Positions 14,354 to 22,770 of a stretch of 46,102 nt of DNA are shown here, one piece after another. The notes below the pieces were generated by a model. The model was not told the DNA's origin, made no database searches, and saw nothing but the letters and a program-made list of their open reading frames with translations. Source of the stretch: Flavobacteriales bacterium UBA7878 (GTDB taxonomy: Bacteria; Bacteroidota; Bacteroidia; Flavobacteriales; Schleiferiaceae); assembly GCA_002501205.1 (NCBI GenBank), contig DLRW01000004.1, positions 1 through 46,102 on the forward strand. The letters are read 5' to 3'. The stretch's first letter is position 1; the number at the start of each line of letters is the position of its first letter. The position numbers were made by a program, and so were the translations under genes.

Positions 14354-15808
14354 CTATTTTGAAGCCTGAGCGTAATAGCGGTAACCCTCGCGGTTAGGCT
14401 CTTGAGCCAAGGCTTGGAACACACTTCCCTTACGGCTCAGCACTGCTTCTTTTAATTCGCCTTTATGCAAGGCTTCGTAGGTTTTAAAATCTATGGTTTG
14501 GCGCTGGGCCAAGCGACTAAATAAGGCACCCTTTGGTAATGCCTCCTGCCATTGGGCTTCAAGGCTACCGAAGAAAACCTTGGACTTGGATCCACTGCCA
14601 TAAGCCATGAATCCCATTTGCTTGCCTGCTAAATCCTCTTTCACTTCACGGGCGCTTTCTAAAATGGAAAGGAAGCTCATGAATAGAGAGGCAGTATACA
14701 TATTACCAATTTGCGATGAGGCTCTTTCGCCCGGAGCAATTTTAGCCGCCACAAACTGGCGATAGGCATCTGATTTAGAAACTGCCTTCACAAAAGCGGG
14801 ATCCCAGTTAGGGCTTTCGCCTGAAGCTTGTCCCAACTCATCAACCAAAGAAGCCAGCTCACTGGAAGACAATCGATCCAACCACATTTCAGTAAACATC
14901 CTACGCGCCTGATAGGCATAAGGCAAATGGAAAACGGTATAATCCCAATCTTTTAAAATGGAGAGCTCAGGTCTCTGTTTTTCTAAATGCGCGAGGGCTT
15001 CTGAGGTGCGAGCTTTATAGCAATCATTCGAATAAGGCCCGTCAAAAACCGGCTCCTCTTTAAAGAGCTCAATTTCCTTTTTATCGCTACCCCAAAAGGC
15101 ATCTTCTGCACTGGCTAATAAAGCCGAAATATCTTCTTCCTTAATAGGGCTTCCCAATAATTGAGCAGCGGCTTGTAGTAATTCCGATTTCGCGAAAAGC
15201 CGACGAGGCTTAAAGAAATCGTATTCGCTTTTAGTAGCCACTCCAAATACGGGTTCGAGGCTTAATAATCGTGGATTGGCGCTAATTAACATGGCCACAG
15301 CACCGGCTCCCTGGGTATATTCACCGGTTGAAGCCAAATCATATTGAGCCTTATCGGCGGCAATTACAATGGCTTTGCTTTGGGGGTGTAATCGAATATA
15401 GTCAGCCGAATTAAGCAAGGCATCTACCCCACCAATGCAGGCAAAGGTCATATCGATTACATCACAATTCTGGAGACAACGCTCACCGTATTCGCTTTGC
15501 AAGCGATCCTCGATAATACCAAGAATATAAGCTGCGGTAGGTTTCGCTGCATCCAGAGCTGATTCCGTACCCAGATAGATACGATCAATTTCCTGAGGTT
15601 CGAGACCTTGTTCTTCAATCAAATTTATTGCAGCTTCTGCAGCCATGGTAGCCACATCTTCATCCGCATCACAAAGGGCCATTCCCTCGAGGCCCAATCC
15701 CTTGTTCAGCTTTGCGTACTCTATTCCCCGTGCTTCAGCTAAAGCTGATATGGGAAGTACCAATGAAGGCACATAATAGTGTATCGCATCAATCCCTGTT
15801 TTTGTCAT
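14354..15808 (-). CDS. Hydroxymethylglutaryl-CoA synthase
   Basis: 484 residues. Condenses acetyl-CoA with acetoacetyl-CoA to HMG-CoA, the first committed step of the mevalonate route to isoprenoids. The thiolase-fold features are visible: start MTKTGIDAIHYYVPS, catalytic Glu82 in LGTESALDAAKP, nucleophile Cys124 in DMTFACIGGVDA, the oxyanion-related His in VFHLPYAYQARRM, and GNMYTASLFMSF. Starts upstream of 15808 are possible in frame, but MTKTGIDAI is the usual family start, and it begins one base after the DUF59 stop. Finding it inside a suf operon is unusual but orderly: all genes around it are tightly spaced. Confidence 0.93.
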   Translation of the reverse strand: MTKTGIDAIHYYVPSLVLPISALAEARGIEYAKLNKGLGLEGMALCDADEDVATMAAEAAINLIEEQGLEPQEIDRIYLGTESALDAAKPTAAYILGIIEDRLQSEYGERCLQNCDVIDMTFACIGGVDALLNSADYIRLHPQSKAIVIAADKAQYDLASTGEYTQGAGAVAMLISANPRLLSLEPVFGVATKSEYDFFKPRRLFAKSELLQAAAQLLGSPIKEEDISALLASAEDAFWGSDKKEIELFKEEPVFDGPYSNDCYKARTSEALAHLEKQRPELSILKDWDYTVFHLPYAYQARRMFTEMWLDRLSSSELASLVDELGQASGESPNWDPAFVKAVSKSDAYRQFVAAKIAPGERASSQIGNMYTASLFMSFLSILESAREVKEDLAGKQMGFMAYGSGSKSKVFFGSLEAQWQEALPKGALFSRLAQRQTIDFKTYEALHKGELKEAVLSRKGSVFQALAQEPNREGYRYYAQASK

Positions 15809-15809
15809 T

Positions 15810-16130
15810 TTATAAAAATCCCAGTTCCAACATTGCTTCCTCACTCATCATCTCCTTAGTCCAAGGAGGATCAAAAGTGATTTCTACCTCAACGTCTTTT
15901 ACCTCGGCTATAGTACCTACCTTCTGTTTAACTTCTTCAGGTAAGCTTTCGGCCACCGGACAATTGGGCGAGGTTAAGGTCATTAGGATTTTCACATCTC
16001 CCTCCGAACTTACCTGAACATCGTAGATCAGACCCAGTTCATAAATGTCTACCGGAATTTCCGGGTCAAAAATGGAGCGTAGTACATCTACTATATCGTC
16101 GCCCGTTTTTTGCATTTCCGCATCGTTCAT
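15810..16130 (-). CDS. SUF-associated DUF59/MIP18 family protein (SufT/PaaD-like)
   Basis: 106 residues. The DUF59 signature is clear: DPEIPVDIYELGLIYDVQV, then LTSPNCPVAESLPEEV with the conserved Cys, and EITFDPPWTKEMMSEEA at the end. Proteins of this type help mature or deliver Fe-S clusters. The Bacteroidota suf operon usually encodes one next to sufE. It starts 18 bases after the sufE stop and its stop is one base from the HMG-CoA synthase start. Confidence 0.93.
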   Translation of the reverse strand: MNDAEMQKTGDDIVDVLRSIFDPEIPVDIYELGLIYDVQVSSEGDVKILMTLTSPNCPVAESLPEEVKQKVGTIAEVKDVEVEITFDPPWTKEMMSEEAMLELGFL

Positions 16131-16148
16131 CCTTCTCTTTTTTTGGTC

Positions 16149-16568
16149 CTATCTGGCTTGGAGGGCCAGGGCATAAAACTTCATTTGTTTTACCATACTA
16201 AGCAAGCCATTAGCCCGGGTTGGGCTAAGATGCTCTTTCAATCCGATTTGATCCAAGAAGTACAAATCAGCACCTGAAATATCTTCGGCCGGCTGGCCAT
16301 CAAACACACGCACCAATAAAGCTATTAAGCCCTTGGTAAGGATGGCATCTGAGTCGGCCGTAAAATTCACCTGGCTTTTATCGCCTTCGGCATGAAGCCA
16401 AACCTGACTCTGGCATCCTTTAATAATATTGTCTTCCACCTTATATTGTTCATCAATCAAGGGTAAAGATTTCCCTAAATCAATGAGGTATTCATAACGC
16501 TGCATCCAGTCGTCGAACATCTGGAACTCAGCGATAATATCTTCCTGTACTTCTTTAATACTTTGCAT
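16149..16568 (-). CDS. sufE: Cysteine desulfuration protein SufE
   Basis: 139 residues, normal family length. The sulfur-accepting Cys52 lies in IIKGCQSQVWL, the SufE signature. It takes persulfide from SufS and passes it to the SufBCD scaffold in the cytoplasm. DQIGLKEHLSPTRANGLLSMV is the conserved C-terminal region. Its start codon overlaps the stop of the methyltransferase by one base (TAATG), so translation is coupled to that gene. Confidence 0.95.
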   Translation of the reverse strand: MQSIKEVQEDIIAEFQMFDDWMQRYEYLIDLGKSLPLIDEQYKVEDNIIKGCQSQVWLHAEGDKSQVNFTADSDAILTKGLIALLVRVFDGQPAEDISGADLYFLDQIGLKEHLSPTRANGLLSMVKQMKFYALALQAR

Positions 16569-17485
16569 TAAAGGCTGTTTATTAAATGAGCGTGGCTAAT
16601 CGCTAAATCTTCGGTTGAGCGTCCTTTATAGGGAGCTGCCAATTTCATCCCTTCCAACTTATCAGGCTCTCCCGGACGCACTTTCTTATCTAAAATGGGC
16701 AAATTCAAATCGGCGTACATTGCTTCGTAATCACTTAATCGCAAGCGGTTTTGAGGCTGCACGCTATTGTCGATAGTCTGCCAGGTCGATTCACTAAAGC
16801 GGAGGAAATTGTAAATGTTTATACTGGAGTCGAGATGCGCGAAGTGATCCGACATATCAATGAAATGACTCATCAGCCCCTGAGGCTTCAAAACCCGCTT
16901 AAACTCCACCAATATCTCCTTTAGGATTTGAGGATAAATGTGCTCAAACACATTATTGGAATGAATCAGATCGAAGCTTGCATCGGCATCGGTTAAATGA
17001 CGGGCATCACCCACACGGTAATCCAGATTAAAGGCCAAGAGTAAACTTTCGAAGTCTAGTTTATCCGCCTCCAGAATCATTAATTGTTGTAGGCGATCTT
17101 CGCGCCAAAACTCTTTAAATGGTTTGAGTTTATCCGCTTTTATCCAGGCCTGAAACTTCTGAACCGTTGCCACCAGCGCTTCTTGATTCATTAAGCGACT
17201 CAGGTCGATGGTACTTACCGATTCGGCGCCTGCTAAATAAAGGCTGATGGGCACAACCGGATACCAACCGGTACCCAGTTCCAAAGTTCGGATGCCTGTT
17301 AAAGAGTGATTCTTACTGTAAAAACGGAGATGATCTTCCGCATGCATCAGCTTATCCGAAAAATAGGAATCACTTAAATGCACCCCCTTGGTGATGTATT
17401 TCTGAAACCAAAAATTAATACGATGGCTACCCGGTAAAAAGGAAATAAACTTCTGGATTAGCGCTTTAAGGACCCACTTCTTCAT
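16568..17485 (-). CDS. Class I SAM-dependent methyltransferase inserted in the suf operon
   Basis: 305 residues. A Rossmann methyltransferase: motif I TLELGTGWYPVVPISLYLAGA (about 68-88), acidic residue at the end of strand 2 (VSTIDLSR), NVFEHIYPQILKEILVEFKRVLKP around the later motifs, and HFIDMSDHF. The basic N-terminus (KKWVLKALIQKFISFLPGSHRINFWFQKYITKGV) may contact a membrane or substrate. The substrate is not recognisable; the FEHI/VLKPQG form is typical of small-molecule methyltransferases. It lies between sufS (3-base gap) and sufE (1-base overlap), so it is fully embedded in the operon and may act on something in that context. Confidence 0.82.
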   Translation of the reverse strand: MKKWVLKALIQKFISFLPGSHRINFWFQKYITKGVHLSDSYFSDKLMHAEDHLRFYSKNHSLTGIRTLELGTGWYPVVPISLYLAGAESVSTIDLSRLMNQEALVATVQKFQAWIKADKLKPFKEFWREDRLQQLMILEADKLDFESLLLAFNLDYRVGDARHLTDADASFDLIHSNNVFEHIYPQILKEILVEFKRVLKPQGLMSHFIDMSDHFAHLDSSINIYNFLRFSESTWQTIDNSVQPQNRLRLSDYEAMYADLNLPILDKKVRPGEPDKLEGMKLAAPYKGRSTEDLAISHAHLINSL

Positions 17486-17488
17486 AGG

Positions 17489-18730
17489 CTAAGAAAGCAT
17501 TGCTTGGGCTTTTTCGAGAGCATCTGCAAGGCGATCGATCTCGGCTTTAGTATTGTAAAAAGCAAAACTGGCGCGGATAGTTCCGGGAATGCCAAAATGC
17601 TGCATAATCGGTTGAGTACAATGGTGACCGGTACGCACGGCTACTCCTAATTTATCGAGGATCACTCCAGTATCGTAGGGGTGAATGGATCCCAATAAAA
17701 AGGAAATTACGGAAGTCTTTTCCTCTGCCTCCCCAAAAATGCGGAGATCGGGAAAGCGCTCCTTCAATAGCTGAGTACCATATTGCAAAAGCTCTTGTTC
17801 ATAGGCTGCAATGGCCTCCAAACCAATCTCATTCACATAATCGATGGCGTTACCCAATACGATTCCCCCTTCGATATGCGGCGTTCCCGCTTCAAATTTA
17901 TGAGGTAAACCAGCATAGGTGGTTTTTGCAAAGGTTACTTCGGCAATCATCTCGCCTCCCCCTTGATAGGGTGGCATTACTTCCAAAATAGCTTCCTTGC
18001 CATAGAGCACGCCAATTCCGGTAGGACCAAATAATTTATGGCCACTGAAGCAATAGAAATCAACATCCAAACTTTGAACATCTACCTTCATATGCGGTAC
18101 GGCCTGAGCGCCATCTACCAAAATCCAGGCACCTGCCTCATGAGCCAGGCGAGTCATTTCAGCAATGGGGTTAATGGTTCCCAGAGCATTGGAAATATGA
18201 TTCACCGCCACTAACCGAGTGCGTTCATTCAAAAGTTGACGGTAGTCTTCCATCACCAACTCTCCCCTCTCATTCATGGGGATCACCTTCAATTGAGCAC
18301 CCGTGCGCTCACAAAGCATTTGCCAGGGAACGATATTACTATGATGCTCCAGATGAGAAACCAGAATTTCATCTCCGGCTTTAATTAAGCCCTGGGATAA
18401 GGAAGAGGCCACCAAATTGATGCTATCAGTAGTACCCTTTGTAAAGAGCACCTCATAGCTATGGGCGACATTTAAGTGAGCGCGTACTGTTTCACGAGAG
18501 GCCTCAAATGCATCGGTGGCCTTTTGACTCAAATGATGGACCCCGCGATGCACATTGCTATTGATGGTCGAATAATACTGATCAATAGCCTCAATAACCT
18601 GACGAGGCTTTTGAGCGCTTGCCGCATTATCAAAATACACCAGAGGCTGGCCATTTACCTCCTGATCAAGAATCGGAAAGTCCGCCCTGATCTTTTCAAT
18701 TGGAAAATGAGCCACTGGATTGCTGATCAT
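17489..18730 (-). CDS. sufS: Cysteine desulfurase SufS
   Basis: 413 residues. A type II PLP-dependent cysteine desulfurase. The PLP Lys232 is in CFSGHKLFGPTGIG, and the persulfide-bearing Cys371 is in RTGHHCTQPIMQHFG, the SufS/CsdA type loop. HLEHHSNIVPWQML and VDGAQAVPH are further family blocks. It releases sulfur from L-cysteine and hands it to SufE, whose gene lies two genes downstream. The distance to sufD is 10 bases. Full length and intact. Confidence 0.96.
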   Translation of the reverse strand: MISNPVAHFPIEKIRADFPILDQEVNGQPLVYFDNAASAQKPRQVIEAIDQYYSTINSNVHRGVHHLSQKATDAFEASRETVRAHLNVAHSYEVLFTKGTTDSINLVASSLSQGLIKAGDEILVSHLEHHSNIVPWQMLCERTGAQLKVIPMNERGELVMEDYRQLLNERTRLVAVNHISNALGTINPIAEMTRLAHEAGAWILVDGAQAVPHMKVDVQSLDVDFYCFSGHKLFGPTGIGVLYGKEAILEVMPPYQGGGEMIAEVTFAKTTYAGLPHKFEAGTPHIEGGIVLGNAIDYVNEIGLEAIAAYEQELLQYGTQLLKERFPDLRIFGEAEEKTSVISFLLGSIHPYDTGVILDKLGVAVRTGHHCTQPIMQHFGIPGTIRASFAFYNTKAEIDRLADALEKAQAMLS

Positions 18731-18740
18731 ATCGGGGTGC

Positions 18741-20060
18741 TTATAGTTCGAAATCGAGGTTTACGTTCAATTTCTTGGCAATCTGACGGTTTAACTTCTT
18801 CCGCAGTGCCGGGATTTTCACATTACGCAGGCCATCATTTGCAAAGGCATAAAGCAACAAAGCTTTGGCCTCTTTTTCTGGAATACCACGTGAACGCAAG
18901 TAGAACATGGCTTCTTCATCTAACTGACCAATGGTACAGCCGTGTGAACATTGCACATCATCGGCAAAGATTTCCAGCTGAGGCTTGGTATCGATAGAAG
19001 CTTTATCGGTAAGCAGGATATTGTTATTCTGCTGAAATGCATTGGTTTTTTGGGCATGTGGATGCACCATCACCTTACCATTAAATACCCCATGGGCATT
19101 CGCATCATAAATACCTTTGTACAATTCGTCAGAATAGCAATTGGGCACTTTATGATCGGCCAGGGTATGATGATCTACCGTTTGACCTTCATCAATTACG
19201 GTAATGCCATCCATATGGCTTTCGGTATGCTCTTCTTCGAGGAAGAAGTTCAAATTATTACGGATAAACTTATTCCCGAAAGAATAGGTTCCCATGGTAA
19301 CATTACTGCCACGGTATTGACGCACCGCAGTGCTATCAATCAATGATGCAGTTTTAGCATCATTTTGAATCTTATAATAGTTGAGGCGAGAATCGCGTAA
19401 AGCGAAAATTTCGGTCGCCGTATTGGTTAATACCGGCTGCTCGCTCAAGCTTTGATGACGCTCTAGAATGGTGATTTCAGCATTCTCTTCTACCACCACC
19501 AAATTTCGAGGCTGGGCCAAAGTAGCTACCCCATGATCGGTAGTAATGAAGATAATTTCAACTGGTTTATCTACCGTTACATTGCGCTTAATGCGGATGA
19601 AGGCACCTTCGCGAGCAAAGGCAGTATTCACCGAGGCCATTGCCTCATTCTCTGGTAGGGCTTTACCAAAGTATTGCTCCGCCACATCTTTGTACTTCGT
19701 AAGCATATTGCTGAAAGTACAGATATCGAAACCCTGATGGGTAGTTTCACTTAGCCAGGAGCTGTAATATCCATCAATGAACACCAGTTTATAGGTATCT
19801 ACATCATTGAGGAAAAAGCGCTTGATGCTGCTGAAGTCAACCGTATTTTCATCGTTCACGAAAACGCGAAAATCTGGTTTCAGCACCGGCTTTAAATTGG
19901 TGTATTTCCACTCCTCATCGCGCTTGGTAGGAAAGCCGGATTTCACAAAGCGTTCGAAGGCTTCGCGCCGACGCGTATGAATGGGTCCTTCGCCCTCGCC
20001 GTTGAGTTCGTTCTCAAAGACCAGGAAGGAGGACTCGAGTTTGTCTTTTAATGCTTCCAC
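18741..20060 (-). CDS. sufD: Fe-S assembly scaffold protein SufD
   Basis: 439 residues. Beta-helix scaffold partner of SufB. The N-terminal helical portion contains FPTKRDEEWKYTNL, and the core ends with KTNAFQQNNNILLTDKA, DDVQCSHGCTIGQLDEEAMFYLRSRGI and EAKALLLYAFAND, all diagnostic of the SufB/SufD family. Together with SufB and SufC it forms the SufBC2D complex that assembles clusters under oxidative or iron-poor conditions. Twelve bases after sufC; ten bases before sufS. Normal length. Confidence 0.95.
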   Translation of the reverse strand: MEALKDKLESSFLVFENELNGEGEGPIHTRRREAFERFVKSGFPTKRDEEWKYTNLKPVLKPDFRVFVNDENTVDFSSIKRFFLNDVDTYKLVFIDGYYSSWLSETTHQGFDICTFSNMLTKYKDVAEQYFGKALPENEAMASVNTAFAREGAFIRIKRNVTVDKPVEIIFITTDHGVATLAQPRNLVVVEENAEITILERHQSLSEQPVLTNTATEIFALRDSRLNYYKIQNDAKTASLIDSTAVRQYRGSNVTMGTYSFGNKFIRNNLNFFLEEEHTESHMDGITVIDEGQTVDHHTLADHKVPNCYSDELYKGIYDANAHGVFNGKVMVHPHAQKTNAFQQNNNILLTDKASIDTKPQLEIFADDVQCSHGCTIGQLDEEAMFYLRSRGIPEKEAKALLLYAFANDGLRNVKIPALRKKLNRQIAKKLNVNLDFEL

Positions 20061-20072
20061 GTCTTTTCCTTT

Positions 20073-20828
20073 TTAAGCTTCAACCGCTCCTTCTTTCAAC
20101 CAATCGTAACCCTTGGCCTCCAATTCGTGGGCTAGGCTCTTATCGCCGCTTTTCACAATTTTACCCTTGTGTAATACATGCACATAATCGGGCACAATGT
20201 AATCGAGCAAACGCTGGTAGTGGGTAATTACGATCACCGCATTATCCTTGCTCTTCAGCTTGTTCACTCCATTGGCCACAATGCGCAGGGCATCGATATC
20301 CAAACCGGAATCGGTCTCATCCAAAATCGCCAATTTGGGTTCCAACATGGCCATCTGGAAAATCTCATTACGCTTCTTTTCACCACCGGAGAAACCTTCG
20401 TTTAGGCTACGACTTAAAAAGGCATTGTCAATTTCGAGCAAAGCCATTTTCTCGCGCATTTTCTTCAACATCACATTGGCTGGCATGGGCTCTTCACCTC
20501 GGGCCTTGCGACTTTCGTTGATAGCGGTTTTAATAAAGTTCGTTACGGTAACCCCAGGGATTTCCACCGGATACTGGAAAGAAAGGAAAATACCTTTGTG
20601 GGCTCTTTCATCGGCACCTAAATCGAGAAGGTCTTCGCCTTCGAAATCGATACTTCCGCCGCTCACTTCATAGTCCTCACGTCCGGCGATTACCGAAGAG
20701 AGGGTACTTTTCCCTGAACCATTAGGTCCCATGATGGCGTGTACCTCTCCGGCTTTCACCTCAAGGTCGATGCCTTTTAATATTTCCTTGCCTTCAATTC
20801 CGGCCTGAAGGTTATTGATCTTTAACAT
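20073..20828 (-). CDS. sufC: Fe-S assembly ATPase SufC
   Basis: 251 residues. An ABC-type ATPase without membrane domain. Walker A GPNGSGKST is at 34-42, the signature is NEGFSGGEKKRNEIFQ, Walker B LAILDETDSGLD, and the H-loop is in VIVITHYQRLLDYI. The ETDSGLD form and absence of membrane partners are specific to SufC. It powers conformational change in the SufBCD scaffold. Nineteen bases separate it from sufB. Confidence 0.97.
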   Translation of the reverse strand: MLKINNLQAGIEGKEILKGIDLEVKAGEVHAIMGPNGSGKSTLSSVIAGREDYEVSGGSIDFEGEDLLDLGADERAHKGIFLSFQYPVEIPGVTVTNFIKTAINESRKARGEEPMPANVMLKKMREKMALLEIDNAFLSRSLNEGFSGGEKKRNEIFQMAMLEPKLAILDETDSGLDIDALRIVANGVNKLKSKDNAVIVITHYQRLLDYIVPDYVHVLHKGKIVKSGDKSLAHELEAKGYDWLKEGAVEA

Positions 20829-20847
20829 GCTGATTTATTCAAAAATA

Positions 20848-22290
20848 TTATCCTACCGATCCTTCTAAGCTAATGGCCAGCAACTTCTGTGCTTCCACCG
20901 CAAACTCCATCGGCAACTGATTTAAGACGTCTTTACAGTAGCCATTTACAATCAGGGCAATGGCTTCTTCCTCGCCAATACCACGTTGGTTACAATAAAA
21001 GATTTGATCTTCCCCAATCTTCGAAGTGGTGGCCTCGTGCTCTACTTTGGCCGTTTTATTTTGGGTTTCGATATAAGGAAAGGTGTGAGATCCGCAGCCA
21101 TTACCCATTAAGAGGGAATCACACTGCGAAAAGTTCCGAGCATTTTCGGCCCGCGAGCCGATACGCACCAAACCACGGTAACTACCATTGGAATGTCCGG
21201 CGCAAATACCTTTGGATATAATGGTACTCTTGGTGTTTTTACCCAAGTGAATCATCTTGGTTCCGGTATCGGCTTGCTGGTAGTTATTGGTAACAGCTAC
21301 TGAATAGAATTCACCCACCGAATTTTCCCCTTTCAAAATGCAAGAAGGGTATTTCCAGGTTACCGCTGATCCTGTTTCTACCTGAGTCCAGGAGATTTTG
21401 GCATTGCGCTCGCACATGCCTCTTTTGGTCACGAAATTGTAAATCCCGCCTTTACCTTCTTTATTTCCGGGGTACCAGTTTTGAACGGTAGAGTATTTAA
21501 TCTCTGCATTATCCAGAGCCACCAATTCCACTACTGCGGCATGCAATTGATTTTCATCACGCATAGGAGCGGTACATCCTTCGAGGTAGCTCACATAACT
21601 GCTTTCATCGGCAATAACCAGGGTACGTTCAAACTGCCCGGTACCCGCTTCGTTAATACGGAAATAGGTACTCAACTCCATCGGGCAACGTACCCCTTTT
21701 GGAATGTAGCAGAAAGAACCATCGGTAAACACTGCCGAGTTTAAAGCGGCATAATAGTTATCGGACTTAGGCACCACAGTACCCAAATATTTTTGCACCA
21801 ATTCCGGGTGTTCCTGAATGGCATCCGACATGGAGCAAAAGATGATGCCCAGTTCGGCTAATTTCTCTTTGAAGGTAGTTTTCACCGAAACGGAATCTAC
21901 TACCACATCCATGGCTACCCCGCTTAAGCGCTTTTGCTCCTCGAGAGAAATACCCAGCTTTTCGAAGGTCTTCAATAATTCGGGATCCACCTCATCGAGG
22001 CTATCCAATTCCTTCTTTTTCTTGGGGGCCGAATAATAAGAAATCGCTTGCAAGTCGGGTTCCGGGTAGGTAACATTGGGCCATTTAGGCTCGGTCATTT
22101 TCAAAAACTTCCGATAGGCATCCAAGCGCCATTCCGTCATCCATTCGGGCTCCTGCTTCTTTGCGGAAATAATACGAATTACTTCCTCGCTTAAGCCTGG
22201 AGGCACCTTATCAGCTTCAATATTGGTATAAAAACCGTATTTGTATTCCGAGGCCGTAACCTCTTCCAAATAACTTTCTTCTGTCTTCAT
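20848..22290 (-). CDS. sufB: Fe-S assembly scaffold protein SufB
   Basis: 480 residues. Family blocks are abundant: PEWMTEWRLDAYRKFLKM, TVVPKSDNYYAALNSAVFTDG, VRCPMELSTYFRINE, KTKRGMCERNAKISW-like region, ADTGTKMIHLGKNTKSTI, SKGICAGHSNGSYRG and ARNFSQCDSLLMGNGCGSHTFPYIE, which holds the conserved Cys residues. SufB is the main scaffold where the cluster is built. It starts 21 bases after the sufA-type gene and is followed closely by sufC. Complete and typical. Confidence 0.96.
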   Translation of the reverse strand: MKTEESYLEEVTASEYKYGFYTNIEADKVPPGLSEEVIRIISAKKQEPEWMTEWRLDAYRKFLKMTEPKWPNVTYPEPDLQAISYYSAPKKKKELDSLDEVDPELLKTFEKLGISLEEQKRLSGVAMDVVVDSVSVKTTFKEKLAELGIIFCSMSDAIQEHPELVQKYLGTVVPKSDNYYAALNSAVFTDGSFCYIPKGVRCPMELSTYFRINEAGTGQFERTLVIADESSYVSYLEGCTAPMRDENQLHAAVVELVALDNAEIKYSTVQNWYPGNKEGKGGIYNFVTKRGMCERNAKISWTQVETGSAVTWKYPSCILKGENSVGEFYSVAVTNNYQQADTGTKMIHLGKNTKSTIISKGICAGHSNGSYRGLVRIGSRAENARNFSQCDSLLMGNGCGSHTFPYIETQNKTAKVEHEATTSKIGEDQIFYCNQRGIGEEEAIALIVNGYCKDVLNQLPMEFAVEAQKLLAISLEGSVG

Positions 22291-22311
22291 CTTCTGGTTT
22301 TCAGCCTGTTT

Positions 22312-22641
22312 TTAAACCGCAAAACTTTCACCGCATCCACAAGTACGAGATGCATTGGGATTGTTAAACGAAAACCCTTTTCCATTAAGCCCTCCACTAT
22401 ACTCGAGGGTGGTTCCCACCAAGTAGAGAAAACTCTTCTTATCTACCAAAATCTTTACGCCTTGATCCTCGAAAAGTTTATCACTTTCCTTCATTTCTTG
22501 ATCGAAATCCAGCTTATACGACAAGCCACTGCAACCTCCGCTGCTCACCCCTACACGAACGTAGGTATCTTCCAGGCTCTTTCCGCTCTCCCCCATTAAG
22601 CCGCTAATACGCTGCTTTGCTGTATCTGACACTTTGATCAT
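22312..22641 (-). CDS. sufA: A-type Fe-S carrier protein (SufA/IscA family)
   Basis: 109 residues. The HesB/IscA fold with its three cluster-binding cysteines: Cys37 in SSGGCSGLSYKL, and Cys101 and Cys103 in the C-terminal CGCGESF. It carries newly made clusters to target proteins. It is the first gene of the 11-gene minus-strand suf run and is preceded by two -7-like boxes. The symbol is by position and family; an ErpA/IscA label is also possible. Confidence 0.9.
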   Translation of the reverse strand: MIKVSDTAKQRISGLMGESGKSLEDTYVRVGVSSGGCSGLSYKLDFDQEMKESDKLFEDQGVKILVDKKSFLYLVGTTLEYSGGLNGKGFSFNNPNASRTCGCGESFAV

Positions 22642-22659
22642 GAGCTATTTAGAATTAGT

Positions 22660-22678
22660 CAAAATTAATGCAAAGGTA
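22660..22678 (-). promoter_or_regulatory. Candidate -7 elements of the suf operon promoter
   Basis: On the minus strand TACCTTTG (22671-22678) and TAATTTTG (22660-22667) both match TAnnTTTG, 19 to 30 bases upstream of the sufA-type start. No TTG sits at the standard 19-base spacing, so a promoter is likely but its exact form is unsure. Any Fe-S or iron-responsive operator could not be recognised. Confidence 0.45.
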
Positions 22679-22758
22679 AGGATTAGTCGCGGCTTGAGGA
22701 AAAGCCTAAGCAATGATTCATCGAAAATATCGAAGACATTTAGGGCCGAAAACAATTG

Positions 22759-22766
22759 TACTTTTG
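22759..22766 (+). promoter_or_regulatory. Candidate -7 element of thiL, near-leaderless
   Basis: TACTTTTG matches TAnnTTTG and ends 4 bases before the thiL ATG at 22771, so the transcript would begin at or next to the start codon. This arrangement recurs in this window. A -33 TTG at proper spacing is not seen. Confidence 0.5.
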
Positions 22767-22770
22767 CCGC

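Noticed and set aside
22642..22770. TPP riboswitch ahead of thiL
   Set aside because: The region is short, has no THI-box sequence, and the -7 box sits 4 bases before the ATG, leaving no leader for an aptamer.
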